From positions 1-18,495 of the forward strand of contig JALKBU010001006.1 in NCBI GenBank assembly GCA_023091735.1: 18,495 nt of DNA, written 5' to 3'. Numbering within the stretch: position 1 is the first letter of the stretch; each line of letters starts with the position of its first letter. The notes beneath the pieces were generated by a model. That model saw only the letters and a program-made list of their open reading frames with translations, searched no databases and was not told where the DNA came from. The stretch comes from Trichomonas tenax (lineage: Eukaryota; Parabasalia; Trichomonadida; Trichomonadidae). Made by a program: the position numbers and the translations under genes. Positions 8,323 to 17,878 of the stretch are shown here, piece after piece.

Positions 8323-8325
8323 TTA
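8322..8325 (-). terminator. TAAA poly(A) signal overlapping the RPS2 stop codon
   Basis: On the minus strand the stop TAA (8325-8323) is followed by A, making TAAA. Overlap of the poly(A) signal with the stop codon is the arrangement described for trichomonad mRNAs. Confidence 0.5.
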
Positions 8326-9129
8326 CTCGTCAGCCTCAGCCTTCTTCTTGCCGTGGAGACAGTCGGAGTTCTTGACGAATGGGTGCTGTTCTGGAACGCG
8401 CTCTTCCCACTGGTCTGGTGTGAGGAACTTGTAGGTTTCCTCCATGGCGTTGTATGTGGCAACAAGGAAGTTGAATGTTGTCTTTGTGTTACCGAGGGAG
8501 GATGTGAAGAGGTCCTCGAAGCCAGCCATTGTGAGGAGCTTCTTGGCAGCTGTACCAGCGACGATGCCGGAACCACGTGGAGCTGGGATCAAGCGCATAC
8601 GGATGGAGCCGCATTTGCCTGTGACTGTGTTTGGAACAGTGTGTGGAGCACCGATCTTGTTGCCCCAGTAACCAAGGCGAACTGGAATGATGGAGAGCTT
8701 GGCGTAGATTGTGGCGCCCTTGATAGCGTTGGCAACTTCAGCAGCTGTCTTGATACCAAGACCGATGTGGCCCTTGCCATCACCGACAGCGGCAATAGCT
8801 TTAAAGCGTGTGCGCTGGCCGGCGCGTGTCTGCTTCTGGACTGGCATGATCTTCATGATTTCGTCCTTAAGATCTTCACCGAGGATGTGCTCGACAATCT
8901 CGGCCTCTTTGATTGGGATAGCGTGGTAGAAGATCTCCTCGAGTGTCTTTATCTTGCCAGACTTGACGAGGCGGCCAAGCTTTGTACGTGGCTGCCATCC
9001 GCCCTTCTGTCCGCCGCGCTGTGGGCGTGGACCGCGTGGGCCACGGCCCTCGCGGCGGCCGCGCATCTCACCACGGAGTTGTTGCTGCTCTTGTGGAGCC
9101 TCAACTGGTGCTGCCTCTGGAGTAGACAT
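8323..9129 (-). CDS. RPS2: 40S ribosomal protein S2 (uS5)
   Basis: 268 residues from the ATG at 9129; the upstream in-frame TTG (9132) is not needed as a start in a eukaryote. The N-terminus is Gln-rich and then Arg-Gly-rich ([21 protein letters not shown], split across residues 24-44), as in eukaryotic S2. [12 protein letters not shown] (44-55) and [14 protein letters not shown] (66-79) follow. The S5 double-stranded-RNA-binding fold is at about 88-155 with [19 protein letters not shown] (107-125), and the C-terminal S5 domain is at about 170-245 ([12 protein letters not shown] 181-192, GNTKTTFNF 213-221, TPDQWEERV 237-245). It belongs to the small-subunit decoding and fidelity region near the mRNA entry site. 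Length matches the family. GC content and codon bias are much higher than in neighbours, as expected for a highly expressed gene, and explain the long empty frames on the opposite strand. Confidence 0.98.
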   Translation of the reverse strand: MSTPEAAPVEAPQEQQQLRGEMRGRREGRGPRGPRPQRGGQKGGWQPRTKLGRLVKSGKIKTLEEIFYHAIPIKEAEIVEHILGEDLKDEIMKIMPVQKQTRAGQRTRFKAIAAVGDGKGHIGLGIKTAAEVANAIKGATIYAKLSIIPVRLGYWGNKIGAPHTVPNTVTGKCGSIRMRLIPAPRGSGIVAGTAAKKLLTMAGFEDLFTSSLGNTKTTFNFLVATYNAMEETYKFLTPDQWEERVPEQHPFVKNSDCLHGKKKAEADE

Positions 9130-9150
9130 CAAAAAGGTTCGACCAAAACC

Positions 9151-9159
9151 GAAAAGTGA
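9151..9159 (-). promoter_or_regulatory. Inr motif of RPS2
   Basis: The minus strand reads TCACTTTTC with the presumed +1 A at 9157, 28 bases upstream of the ATG. This is a strong match to the trichomonad initiator TCA(+1)YTWT. The leader that follows (GGTTTTGGTCGAACC) is short, as expected. Confidence 0.65.
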
Positions 9160-10090
9160 CTCTTCGCCTTTTCTTGTTTTCTCTTTTCATCTCCTTTTCC
9201 ATAATCTTCATCGCATGTTACGCATATTCTATTCAGAAATATGGCTTTAGGAGCTAATTTTATATTTTCTTATAATAAAATATCGATGTTGAGGGTTCTC
9301 TTATACATACACATAAAATATTCTTTGCTGAAAGTATATGCTATGAAGCTAGAAGGTTAATTGTTAAATTATTTTTAAAAGCAAAATTTATTTTTTGCTT
9401 CTGGATGATTCTTATATTGTAATTTCTATTCTATTCTCTATAAAACGTTTGTTTGTAGAAGGTAAGAATAAGAATTGTTGTTATTTGATATTTTGATAGA
9501 AAACATATTGATATTTAAGGCAGACATTGAAATACATTAGAGGCATTGATGAGATAGAAAGATTGGAAAGAGATTATAAGATAAATTTGAGTTTGATATT
9601 TGACACAAATATAGCTGATGATTAATTGATATGATGTAGTAAATGTTATTATGCATGGACTATGGAAGAGAATGATAGCATAGAACCTTCCAAACCTTGA
9701 CTTTTTTGTAGCTGTATGAAGGATATTTACTTTAAAGCGCAAGGTTATGAAGAACATAGACTACCATTTCCCTAAAACTTAGATTTATCACTTAAACAAT
9801 TTAGGTCAAACTTAAACATTTCAAGATATGACATTGAGAAATATATTAAACCTATTTGTGATTATATTTGGATATCCTATGTGATGTGAATGAATTTTGC
9901 CGATTATATTTGTTGTAGATTTGTGATATTAAATTTTTGAACAAAAAGTTAGCGAAAATTGTATGAATATTGGGTGTAATGGTGTCTATGATGGGAGTTG
10001 ATGCAAAATGTAGTGAGAAAAGATGATGTCAAGAATCAAGTTAAAGTGATGAAGAATGAAAGAAACAAAATGATACTTTTCGATGTGATG
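9160..10090. other. Divergent intergenic region, G-skewed near its right end
   Basis: Separates the divergent RPS2 and beta-propeller genes. The half next to RPS2 is plain AT-rich sequence. From about 9900 to 10080 the plus strand is strongly depleted in C: lines 9961-10080 hold about 32 G and 6 C. The minus-strand frame 9515-9757 is low-complexity and I reject it. No RNA gene recognised. Confidence 0.45.
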
Positions 10091-10098
10091 TCACTTTT
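10091..10098 (+). promoter_or_regulatory. Inr motif of the beta-propeller gene
   Basis: TCACTTTT with the presumed +1 A at 10093, 15 bases before the ATG at 10108. It is the same core as the RPS2 and glycine-rich gene initiators and supports this start. Confidence 0.6.
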
Positions 10099-10107
10099 AT
10101 CAATTTA

Positions 10108-11202
10108 ATGTTTTCCGAGCAAAGTCAGTGGAGAAGGCCGATGAACAGGCTTTTTTCTTATACTTTGTTTGGATATAAAATAAACTTCATTCCTGTATAC
10201 GCTTTTTCGACACAGAACGAAGATAATATTATTGTGTTTATTTCGAACACGAATTTGCTCGCTTATTCTGCAGAAAAACTCGTCCCACTTTATGATAAGA
10301 TTATACAATATGGAATGATTGTCGAATTCAAACACGCTTCGGCAAATAAATTCTTATTATTCTTCGATACTGGAATTCTGTCTATAATCACAGTAAATTC
10401 TACATCTTTTACTATCAATAATATCGAGTTAGAAGATGTTGCGCACGTAATTCCTTTTGATATCGAAAATTTCATTTTAATCAAGAAAGATTGTTCAACA
10501 CAGTTACTTAAAGCATCTGGAGAGATTCAAAAACTTTGGGATATTTCATTACCGACACTTCCATCATCAGCAATTCTTTGCAATTTTAATCTCATAATTA
10601 GTACAACAAATAAAGTCATTTTCGGTGATATTTTCAAACAGCCAAAGCAGAAGGATATGGAAAACTACTCTCAACTGATTTACATCGAAAACAAAGATTT
10701 CTTTGCTGTTTCGGAGAACTATGATTCGATTAGCTTGCTATCATTAGTTGGAGATGATATTGCAATCCAATCCGCTAAGTTTATTAGCTCTTCTGTAAGA
10801 TTGAAGAATATTGAATTGATAAATTCGAAGACACTTGTTTGCACAGAGAATAACTCATTGATTTCATATAGCTTCGGACAGCTCATTCCTCTGATGACGA
10901 AATCATTCAACAACTCAAAGTTTGAATATATAATGCCGTTATTTCATGAAATCTTTGTTATCGCTACTACCGTAGGTCACACATATATTTGCAGGATCAC
11001 TGATACCGAAGACATCAATGAGCGTATTCATGCTGAAGATATCGGCAATCTCATTGGAAGCAGACCAATCTGCGCCACACCCGTTGACAGAGACAGTTTT
11101 ATCATTGTTAGTGAGAACGGCACAATCGCGAAATTTATAGGTTCTCCCGATTGGTACACTTTACCATACCTTGAAGAGAAAGCACGTTTACAGAAGAAGT
11201 GA
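10108..11202 (+). CDS. Hypothetical protein, probable beta-propeller (WD40-like), 364 aa
   Basis: No family recognised. The protein consists of repeated blocks of about 40 residues made of short hydrophobic strands separated by polar turns: IIVFISNTNLLAYS (41-54), FLLFFDTGILSIITV (82-96), FILIKKDCSTQLLKASGEI (122-140), NLIISTTNKVIFGDIF (161-176), FFAVSENYDSISLLSL (198-213), KTLVCTENNSLISYSFG (241-257), IFVIATTVGHTYICRI (282-297) and FIIVSENGTIAKFIGS (331-346). This periodicity, about seven or eight blades, is what a degenerate WD40/quinoprotein-like propeller looks like; canonical GH and WD dipeptides are missing. No signal peptide or membrane helix, so probably a cytosolic or nuclear scaffold. 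The C-terminus is basic and helical (LEEKARLQKK). Intact and isolated; the partner is unknown. Confidence 0.75.
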   Translation: MFSEQSQWRRPMNRLFSYTLFGYKINFIPVYAFSTQNEDNIIVFISNTNLLAYSAEKLVPLYDKIIQYGMIVEFKHASANKFLLFFDTGILSIITVNSTSFTINNIELEDVAHVIPFDIENFILIKKDCSTQLLKASGEIQKLWDISLPTLPSSAILCNFNLIISTTNKVIFGDIFKQPKQKDMENYSQLIYIENKDFFAVSENYDSISLLSLVGDDIAIQSAKFISSSVRLKNIELINSKTLVCTENNSLISYSFGQLIPLMTKSFNNSKFEYIMPLFHEIFVIATTVGHTYICRITDTEDINERIHAEDIGNLIGSRPICATPVDRDSFIIVSENGTIAKFIGSPDWYTLPYLEEKARLQKK

Positions 11203-12244
11203 CTTCTTTCAGTTCCTTTTGGATAGTTTTTAATTGTCATGTATAAATATTGTTAAATTAATTCCACTTTTTGTCGATTACACAAAAATCTACCTCATTG
11301 CTTTAAAGACCTCGCTGTCTATAGGCTTGTGAATATACTCTTTAAGTAAAAATCGGGAAATAAAAAATGTTTTATTGAACAACAATTTTATGTGAAAGAT
11401 ATGGTCTTGAAATTCATAACATAGTCTCCACGTGGTGTATATTAAGCAGGAAATATGATCATTAGAGTTCTAAATTAAATCTCAAGGAAAGTAAATTGCA
11501 AAATTGATGAAATGCAAAAATCGCTAATTTGTTCATCCATTAAACTCTATGACAGTCTCTATTCTTAATATAATTTCTTGGCGGAAAATGTATTAAACGT
11601 ATTATGCAGATATTGTCATCATTTTATATCTAAAATCAATTTGTGATAAATAAAAGATGGGATTTACAGAGTTTTAAATAATGGATTATGATATAGAATA
11701 CAAATAGATTAATAATTTGAAATAAAAAATAAATCAAAAGCATTCAGAAAAAAAGTTTCAAATGAAATTTCGACATCGATAAAATATTTTTGATTTTTAT
11801 TGTGTTGTTTTTAATGAAGAATCGGAACGTATTATAATTTTACAATAAAAAGTCCAAATATATCGGAAATAGATTTTGTTAAAAAAACAAAAAATTGTTC
11901 CGAAATTTAGGTTATTAGTAACTTAGAAAAAAAAATTCGATACGTTTTTCTATTTGATAATGACATAGAATTGAAAACCAAATATATGGTATGATAATTT
12001 AAAATATATATAATTTTAAGAAAATGGTTTCTGAGAATTGTGCATTCAAAATATTCAATACATGCAAAACAATTTGAATGAAAACCTACGGTTCTCAATT
12101 ATTTTGACATGTGTTGATATATAATTGTTTAGCTCATTTTTCCACAAATTGTTTTGTTTGAGTTATTCCTATATCATATTATATTGCAATAACAGACTCA
12201 AAACATATAGTTTTTCAAAATTTCATTGAAAAATTTAATTCCTC

Positions 12245-12260
12245 GATTCAAATTTGAATC
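12245..12260. repeat. 16-bp perfect palindrome
   Basis: GATTCAAATTTGAATC is a perfect palindrome. It is followed about 45 bases later by CAATTGA (12306-12312) and TCAATTG (12320-12326), a 7-bp stem with a 7-base loop. Given the AT-rich background, chance cannot be excluded. Confidence 0.5.
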
Positions 12261-12851
12261 AGCGATTCTATTTTTTTTGCAAATTTTTTCAAAAAATGTT
12301 TCTCTCAATTGAGCTGCGATCAATTGGAAAACAGCTTCAAGGCGATTAATTATATTGATCCATCGAAAAATACTTCAGAAATAATCGATATGAGATTATA
12401 TCACACAAGGGTGAAAAAGAGGCCCACTAAGCCACAGATAAGAAGTGTTCCTTCTTCTATATTATAGTTTATGTTTTATTGTTGTATGTTTTGTTTGTAA
12501 ATTCTATGAATCTAAAAATATAATTTTACGAACTGCTAACGCTATGAAATGCTGCTAATAAGGTTATGTTAAACGAGAGTCTTCAGCTAATTGATCTCAA
12601 TTCTAATCAAAATTGATACCTGATTGATAAGGATATATCATAAATTTCATCAAAGCACCATTATCTCTACAAGATTCTTAATATTAAATGCTCACATATC
12701 ACTAAAAATAATTAAATTTAATATTGTTGGTTTTATGAAATAATTCCTATATAGTTCGATTATACTTTTGAAATATATTATAATAAACATAATAATAAAG
12801 CTTGAATACTTAGTATTACATAAGGAAATGAAAGACACGAATTTTGACATA

Positions 12852-12964
12852 TGACAATGTAAATTATATTTTTTTGACAAATAATCATAAATTTTGCTAT
12901 TTTGACAATGTAAATTATATTTTTTGACAAATAATTACAAATTCTGCCATTTTGACAATGTAAA
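12852..12964. repeat. Tandem repeat, about 2.2 units of 50-51 bp
   Basis: TGACAATGTAAATT starts at 12852, 12903 and 12953. The first two units continue nearly identically through ATATTTTTTGACAAATAAT and end in AAATT(T/C)TGC(T/C)AT. The third is cut short after TGACAATGTAAATTCC. This is a young local duplication in non-coding DNA. Confidence 0.85.
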
Positions 12965-13149
12965 TTCCGAATACTAGAAATAACTTTCTCAATATTTTTC
13001 ACATCACATGTCTTCATCCGTTAGTAAACGTGACATATCAATATGCTCTATTCTGTCTATAGAGTGATATTTTTAAGTTTTCATTTTACAAAACCAAAAA
13101 ATTTTCTCTCAATTTAAAAGCCTGATCTTTGTTCAAATTTTAAAATTAA

Positions 13150-14649
13150 ATGCAGCCTAAAGTTCAAGAAATCGGTGACTACGTGATATTACAGACGATA
13201 GGAATAGGCGCCACAGGGAAGGTTAAACTCGGCGAGCATAAGATTAAGCATACTTTAGCTGCGATAAAGATATTCAAGAAATCAAGTTTCGAATCTCGCC
13301 CAGACTTGCAGCAGAAGATCCAAAGGGAGACAGCGTTGATGAGGCTGCTAGATCACCCGCATCTACTGAAACTCAAGGAGATCTGCGAAAGCCCAAGACA
13401 TATTTATATTATATTAGAATACGCAGCGCACGGTGAACTGTTTGATTATCTGATGTCGAGGAGAGCCCTAACGGTGGAGACGGCAATGAGGTTTTTCAGA
13501 CAGATTATCTATGGTCTTGATTATTTACATTCGAACAGTATTTGCCATAGAGACCTCAAACCTGAAAATATACTTTTGGATGATAACGATAACATCAAAA
13601 TTGCGGATTTCGGGTTCGCGAGATGGATGACTGCGAATACAGCTGAAACATCTTGTGGATCTCCTCACTATGCGTCCCCAGAAATAATAAAGGGAATACC
13701 ATATGACGGCAGAATTGCGGATATTTGGAGCTGTGGCGTTGTTTTATACACTTTATTATCTGGCCGGTTGCCTTTCGACGATCCTTCCTTTAGAAATCTC
13801 GTCGCGAAGGTGAAAGCAGGGCAATATAGGATGCCCGACTTCCCACCGGACATCAAAGACTTGATTTCGAGAATGTTACAAGTTGATCCAACAAAAAGAA
13901 TCACGATAGAACAAATAAAGCATCACAAAGCATTCAGAATCGATCTTCCGAAGCGTTACACGATACCAACACCGCTTCCTAAGTACACACGTATAGATCC
14001 GATCGATCCAACGCACGTAGACCCGGCCGTTATGGTCGCTCTCAAGGACATTGGAATACCTGAGGACCAAATACCGGATTTGTTGAAACAGAAAGAGTTC
14101 AATCAAGCAAAATATTTCTGTCATATTTTAACGCAGAAAATCTCGTTAGACATGCTTCCGTGGTCCGTCATGGAGGAGGATAAGCCAGAGGCTGTCGATG
14201 ACTCTGCTTTTCTTATCCAAACTCCAGCGCCAATGGGAGCAAACTTCAATATTACGCAAAGAGATCCATTTAGCAGACGCAAATCGTACAGCGGGTCAAA
14301 TAGCATGGTTGTTTACTCATTGATAGACAAGACAGACTACGTTGAGCAGGAATTCGTGATGCCAGAAGGTTCATCGAACACAATTAATGATATCTCGATT
14401 CAGCTTGAAATTGTCTTTGGACAAATACAGAGCAAACTCCTCGAGAAAGGTTTCGACTGGTTCTATCCAAATGACTTAACGCTGTACGCTCATAGAGAGA
14501 ATATCGATCCTCTCGCTTATTACGTTATCCAGTCAAATTACCAGAACGATCAGCTCTTCAACCTCACCGTGAAAGTGCAGGGAGACTCATCGCGATTCAA
14601 TGAATTCTTTGGCGATATTGAAAATGTCGTCAATCACTCTAATGTCTGA
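13150..14649 (+). CDS. Ser/Thr protein kinase, CAMK-like (AMPK/SAD-related)
   Basis: 499 residues, intact. Kinase domain about 11-263: Gly loop IGIGATGKV (17-25), catalytic Lys40 in AAIK, C-helix Glu60, HRDLKPEN (133-140) with Asp135, DFG (153-155), activation segment ending YASPE (174-178), and DIWSCGVVLYTLLSGRLPFD (191-210). The activation loop TSCGSP (167-172) places Thr167 where LKB1-type kinases phosphorylate AMPK-related kinases, but the -2 residue is Ala, not Leu. After the catalytic domain, residues about 288-328 (DPAVMVALKDIGI...) look like the UBA-like segment of SAD/MARK/AMPK-related kinases. A linker with RRKSYSGS (376-383) follows, and about 408-499 has an alternating strand/helix pattern that could be a degenerate KA1-like domain. 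All catalytic residues are present. Substrate unknown; such kinases are greatly expanded in trichomonads, so orthology cannot be inferred. Confidence 0.93.
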   Translation: MQPKVQEIGDYVILQTIGIGATGKVKLGEHKIKHTLAAIKIFKKSSFESRPDLQQKIQRETALMRLLDHPHLLKLKEICESPRHIYIILEYAAHGELFDYLMSRRALTVETAMRFFRQIIYGLDYLHSNSICHRDLKPENILLDDNDNIKIADFGFARWMTANTAETSCGSPHYASPEIIKGIPYDGRIADIWSCGVVLYTLLSGRLPFDDPSFRNLVAKVKAGQYRMPDFPPDIKDLISRMLQVDPTKRITIEQIKHHKAFRIDLPKRYTIPTPLPKYTRIDPIDPTHVDPAVMVALKDIGIPEDQIPDLLKQKEFNQAKYFCHILTQKISLDMLPWSVMEEDKPEAVDDSAFLIQTPAPMGANFNITQRDPFSRRKSYSGSNSMVVYSLIDKTDYVEQEFVMPEGSSNTINDISIQLEIVFGQIQSKLLEKGFDWFYPNDLTLYAHRENIDPLAYYVIQSNYQNDQLFNLTVKVQGDSSRFNEFFGDIENVVNHSNV

Positions 14650-15351
14650 TTTATATTGTTATACACTTAATAAATATCTGTTGTATTATGAAATATGTCC
14701 TTAAGAGGCACCTATATTTGTATGTTTACCAAATTATATGTTAAATTATGCATTCATAGAATTTTGATACTAGCAATCACATATCCACATTCATTATAGT
14801 AATATAATAATATCACTTTTCTTCCATTAAGTATATTATTTTATGAGGAATATTGAATTAAATGGATAACTATTATTAAACAACAGAGAATTATAAAAAA
14901 CTCTATACGTATTAGTTTTTAAATGTGTTACCCTTCATTAGATCATTGTTACAATTTTCTACATTATATGCACGTATACAAAAAGCAACCATATAGAAAC
15001 ATTATATAACTCTATCAAAATGAAGTGCAATAGATAAAACATCACAATAAAATAATTATAAAATCAAAATTGCCAACTAATGGATAACTCACAATAGCTT
15101 TAGAAATCAAGCTAAACAGAACTTTAAATTATGAAAAATATAAGAATTAGAAAATAACAATTGATATTTAATGATTTTAGTTTAATATTTTGGTTATAAA
15201 AATGAATTATAAGAAAATTAAACATATTATATATAAAAACAGAAAGAGGACATATTAAAAGTTAAGAGAAAAGTGTACCAAAGCGCAGAGAAAATGAAGA
15301 AAGAAAACTTAAAATCTCTCTTTTGAAAAAATTGAGATATTTACAATTCAA
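14650..15351. other. AT-rich spacer between the kinase and the 351-aa gene
   Basis: TAAA at 14671-14674, 22 bases past the kinase stop, is a likely poly(A) signal. The rest is low-complexity AT sequence with no frame, repeat or RNA gene recognised. TCA at 15348-15350 just before the ATG is a possible but very close initiator. Confidence 0.5.
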
Positions 15352-16407
15352 ATGTCATCTATATTTCAAGCTTTCACTCCAGAAGAAGTCGAAAGCATCC
15401 GCTCGGTGGTCATCATTGGCCAACAAAGCGATGACATGCTTCTCACGAACTGCACACACAGACCTCTCGCTGAAACGCGCGCTTTTATACGAAGATTCAA
15501 GAAATCCCTGCAAGATCCGCACACTACGTCGATGGACATATCAGAAATGGCGAACCAGCAGTACGTTGCAATCATTACGGCCGCCAGAGCGAAGAAAAAC
15601 ATACATCCTCAGACTATGAGTTCCGCGCATTCGATGATTAATTTAGCACTGCCATTTGCTAATCCACAGGAGGCTCTTCCGCTAAAGTTCCGTGCCAAAT
15701 TCAGCCGCCTGGAGTCTGATCAGGAGCAGCAACATCCTAAACCCGCAATTCCAACAAGATCTCGATCAGTTTCAAACGGATTGAACCAGGAAGCTGAAGG
15801 AAAATCTCAGATAAAGATAAACATTCCCGTGGTGCCATCCGTTGATTTTAAATTCCCTCATGCAGTCCGAGATCCAGATGAAATCACGCCTGGCGATTTG
15901 GCGGCCGTTATAAAGAACAGAGGAGGTCCCACGATTATTTGCAGGGTTATAGCGCTGAAAGTTATCGATGGATTGCCTCATGCGTTAGTGGCATTTTTCT
16001 TGAATGAAATTGGACCTTGTTACGTCCCGCTCCACCACTTGGTTATGCTGAGGGAGGAAGCAGATTCGAGCGATATGAAAGAGCAAATTTACACAGTCGA
16101 TAAATTACTGAAAAAGATTATGGTGCACGCACAGTCTGTCGTGTTGGGGAACGAAGAAGTTCCTGAACTGGAGGCGGACAGCGCTATCAGTCCTGAACAA
16201 AGAAAGAATATACTTTTCCAAACTTTGGCTTGCGCGGCACAGCTTCAATTCCTTTCATTTATCGAGAGCTGGGAGATACCGGAACCAAAGCAAGAAATAA
16301 TTTTGCGAGAAGTTGAAAAAATGTGCCAAGCGAAATTCAAATCTACTGAAGAAACGAATCAAAGTTGTAAGGATATACTGAACAAGATTATCAGCTTCGT
16401 GAAATAA
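15352..16407 (+). CDS. Hypothetical protein with possible SH3/Tudor-like middle domain, 351 aa
   Basis: Family not recognised. Residues 8-100 look helical (TPEEVESIRSVVIIG; ETRAFIRRFKKSLQ 41-54; MANQQYVAIITAARAKK 66-82). 120-165 is Gln/Ser/Pro-rich and probably disordered (PTRSRSVSNG 134-143). 177-233 forms alternating strands, EITPGDLAAVIKNRGGPTII then CRVIALKVIDGLPHALVAFF and CYVPLHHLVML. A barrel starting with a G-D-x-A-A-V motif and closing on P-L-x-x-L-V resembles SH3-like/Tudor folds of chromatin readers such as SGF29. 240-351 is helical again, including QTLACAAQLQFLSF (290-303). No signal peptide or membrane helix. The SH3/Tudor idea is inference from strand pattern only. The ATG at 15352 opens the frame; an earlier ATG at 15294 is in a different frame. 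Confidence 0.75.
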   Translation: MSSIFQAFTPEEVESIRSVVIIGQQSDDMLLTNCTHRPLAETRAFIRRFKKSLQDPHTTSMDISEMANQQYVAIITAARAKKNIHPQTMSSAHSMINLALPFANPQEALPLKFRAKFSRLESDQEQQHPKPAIPTRSRSVSNGLNQEAEGKSQIKINIPVVPSVDFKFPHAVRDPDEITPGDLAAVIKNRGGPTIICRVIALKVIDGLPHALVAFFLNEIGPCYVPLHHLVMLREEADSSDMKEQIYTVDKLLKKIMVHAQSVVLGNEEVPELEADSAISPEQRKNILFQTLACAAQLQFLSFIESWEIPEPKQEIILREVEKMCQAKFKSTEETNQSCKDILNKIISFVK

Positions 16408-16571
16408 TGTTTATATGCGTTTATTTGTTATTTTATTAATGATTAATTTATTTGTTTTAAATTATTATTTGTATAATATATTATTTATTCATTGATGTTG
16501 TACAAATGGATGCAATTAGATTGGCTAAATTTTTATTGTTTTCAAAGCTTTGATGTAATTAATCAATGGAA

Positions 16572-17813
16572 CTAATCAAAAAGGAACCGTGCGAAAAAGT
16601 GAAAGCCAATTTTCAGAAGTTGGTAAAAACGCGAGGGTGCATTTTCACGACGATTAAAGTCATTCAATATTTTAATGCATTCAACATAATTAAAAGATTT
16701 GTCAAAATCCATAGCTGTTTTTCCAATGTTGTTTCTTGCATCGATGTTTGCACCATTTTCAATAAGTTTGGTGACACAATCGATGCGATTATATCTAACT
16801 GCAATCATCAAAGCTGTATCTCCATCATTATTTTTCTCATCAATGTTTGCACCAAGTTCGATAAGTTTTATAATAATACTAATATTATTGAATTTCGTAG
16901 CTGATATCAACAGCGAAATTATACTATAATTCTTAACTTGATTTAAATAGTTTTGGTAATAGTCATCAAGAAATAGTTCTGTAATCCCAAAGCATCCGAA
17001 ATAACAATTTTTTTTGAATTCATCATCTAAATTTGATGCATTCAACAAAAAAGCTTTAAGATTCAGATTTTCGCTTGCAAATTCTGGATCAATTGATTTG
17101 CGATTTTGGAATTTGAGACTCATAATTAATTTTAGATTATTTGTTAATAAACAAGTCTTCATTGTCGCATAATCTGGATCATGTTCATATAAGCACTCTT
17201 TGATAATATCCAAATTTTGTCCAAAATAGCTCAAATCGAGACAAGTCTATGTGATCTCTGCACCAACACTTACAAGATAGTCGAAGCATTTTGGAGACCC
17301 AAATATGTCATATTTTCAGAAACTCGATTGATTTTTTTTCAGTTTTGCTCCTGCTTCAAAGCAATCCATAAATTCACAACAGTTATCGTGAAGAATATGA
17401 TACATGAATGAATCTGGATCAAATACTTGAAGAATTCTCTCAAAGCTCATTTTTTGATAACCCTTTAAATGATCAGGCAGAAATAAATCATTGATCTTGA
17501 CATGATATTCCTTTGAATAGAGAACTTTAATATGCGTACTTAGATAACTTAAACTTGGTTTGCATTTGAAATAATTAAAAATATTTTTGAATAAGGTCCA
17601 GTATTCAGAACGATATTTGATATTGCACTCAGCTGCATTGAAGATAATAACAAGAACCGCCAATGTTTTCCATTCTGACTTGATGCAGAATTCTAACATA
17701 TCTTTGGATCAATCTTCAGTTTGTCCTGGCCTTAGGTCATAGATGCGATCATAAAATTCAACATATTCATGATACTCCTTGAGAAAGTAATAAAACAGAT
17801 CGATGTCGGTCAT
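16572..17813 (-). pseudogene. Ankyrin-repeat (DUF3447-type) protein pseudogene with three in-frame stops
   Basis: Read from ATG at 17813 (TDIDLFYYFLKEYHEYVEFY...), a single frame of about 413 codons runs to TAG at 16574-16572, broken by TGA (17711-17709), TGA (17318-17316) and TAG (17249-17247). No frameshift is needed: all pieces share one frame. The N-terminal half is the family's long helical lead (FCIKSEWKTLAVLVIIFNAA, YWTLFKNIFNYF). Next comes the GSPKCFDYLVSVGAEIT and FGQNLDIIKECL region, then two clear ankyrin repeats near the C-terminus (IIIKLIELGANIDEKNNDGD; TALMIAVRYNRIDCVTKLI; ENGANIDARNNIGKTAMDF). In trichomonads this is a very large family of unknown function. An ATG-proximal initiator motif is retained. 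Three nonsense codons make it a probable recent pseudogene unless stops are read through. Confidence 0.85.
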
Positions 17814-17828
17814 TATCACTTTCAAATG

Positions 17829-17834
17829 AAATGA
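17829..17834 (-). promoter_or_regulatory. Inr-like motif of the ankyrin pseudogene
   Basis: The minus strand reads TCATTT with the presumed +1 A at 17832, 19 bases before the ATG at 17813. A second TCATTT lies at 17824-17829. Promoter-type sequence is retained although the frame is broken. Confidence 0.45.
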
Positions 17835-17878
17835 TTCAATTTTTAATTTCCCACCAAATTTCAATCTGACAAAATAAC

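Larger units (their letters stand above)
11203..13149. other. AT-rich spacer with palindromes and a tandem repeat
   Basis: Nearly 2 kb between the propeller and kinase genes with no coding frame I can support; short minus-strand frames at 11907-12098 and 12692-13017 are AT noise, the latter running over the tandem repeat. It contains a 16-bp perfect palindrome at 12245-12260, an inverted repeat CAATTGA/TCAATTG at 12306-12326, and the 50-51-bp tandem repeat at 12852-12964. A relatively GC-rich patch at about 12409-12456 (with AAGAAG...CTTCTT pairing) has no recognised identity. Confidence 0.5.

Noticed and set aside
8299..9159. 286-codon plus-strand frame opposite RPS2
   Set aside because: It is an antisense shadow: its length comes from the strong codon bias and high GC of RPS2, and the product (Cys/Trp/Leu-rich) has no domain.
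9515..9757. 80-codon minus-strand ORF between RPS2 and the propeller gene
   Set aside because: Low-complexity product from C-depleted plus-strand DNA; no initiator-to-ATG arrangement or domain.
12409..12456. Possible small structured RNA
   Set aside because: Only a short AAGAAG/CTTCTT pairing and mild GC rise; no match to tRNA, snRNA or snoRNA boxes that I can recognise.
12778..13017. Minus-strand ORF with internal repeats
   Set aside because: The apparent protein repeat is just the 50-51-bp non-coding tandem repeat being translated; neighbouring units fall in different frames.
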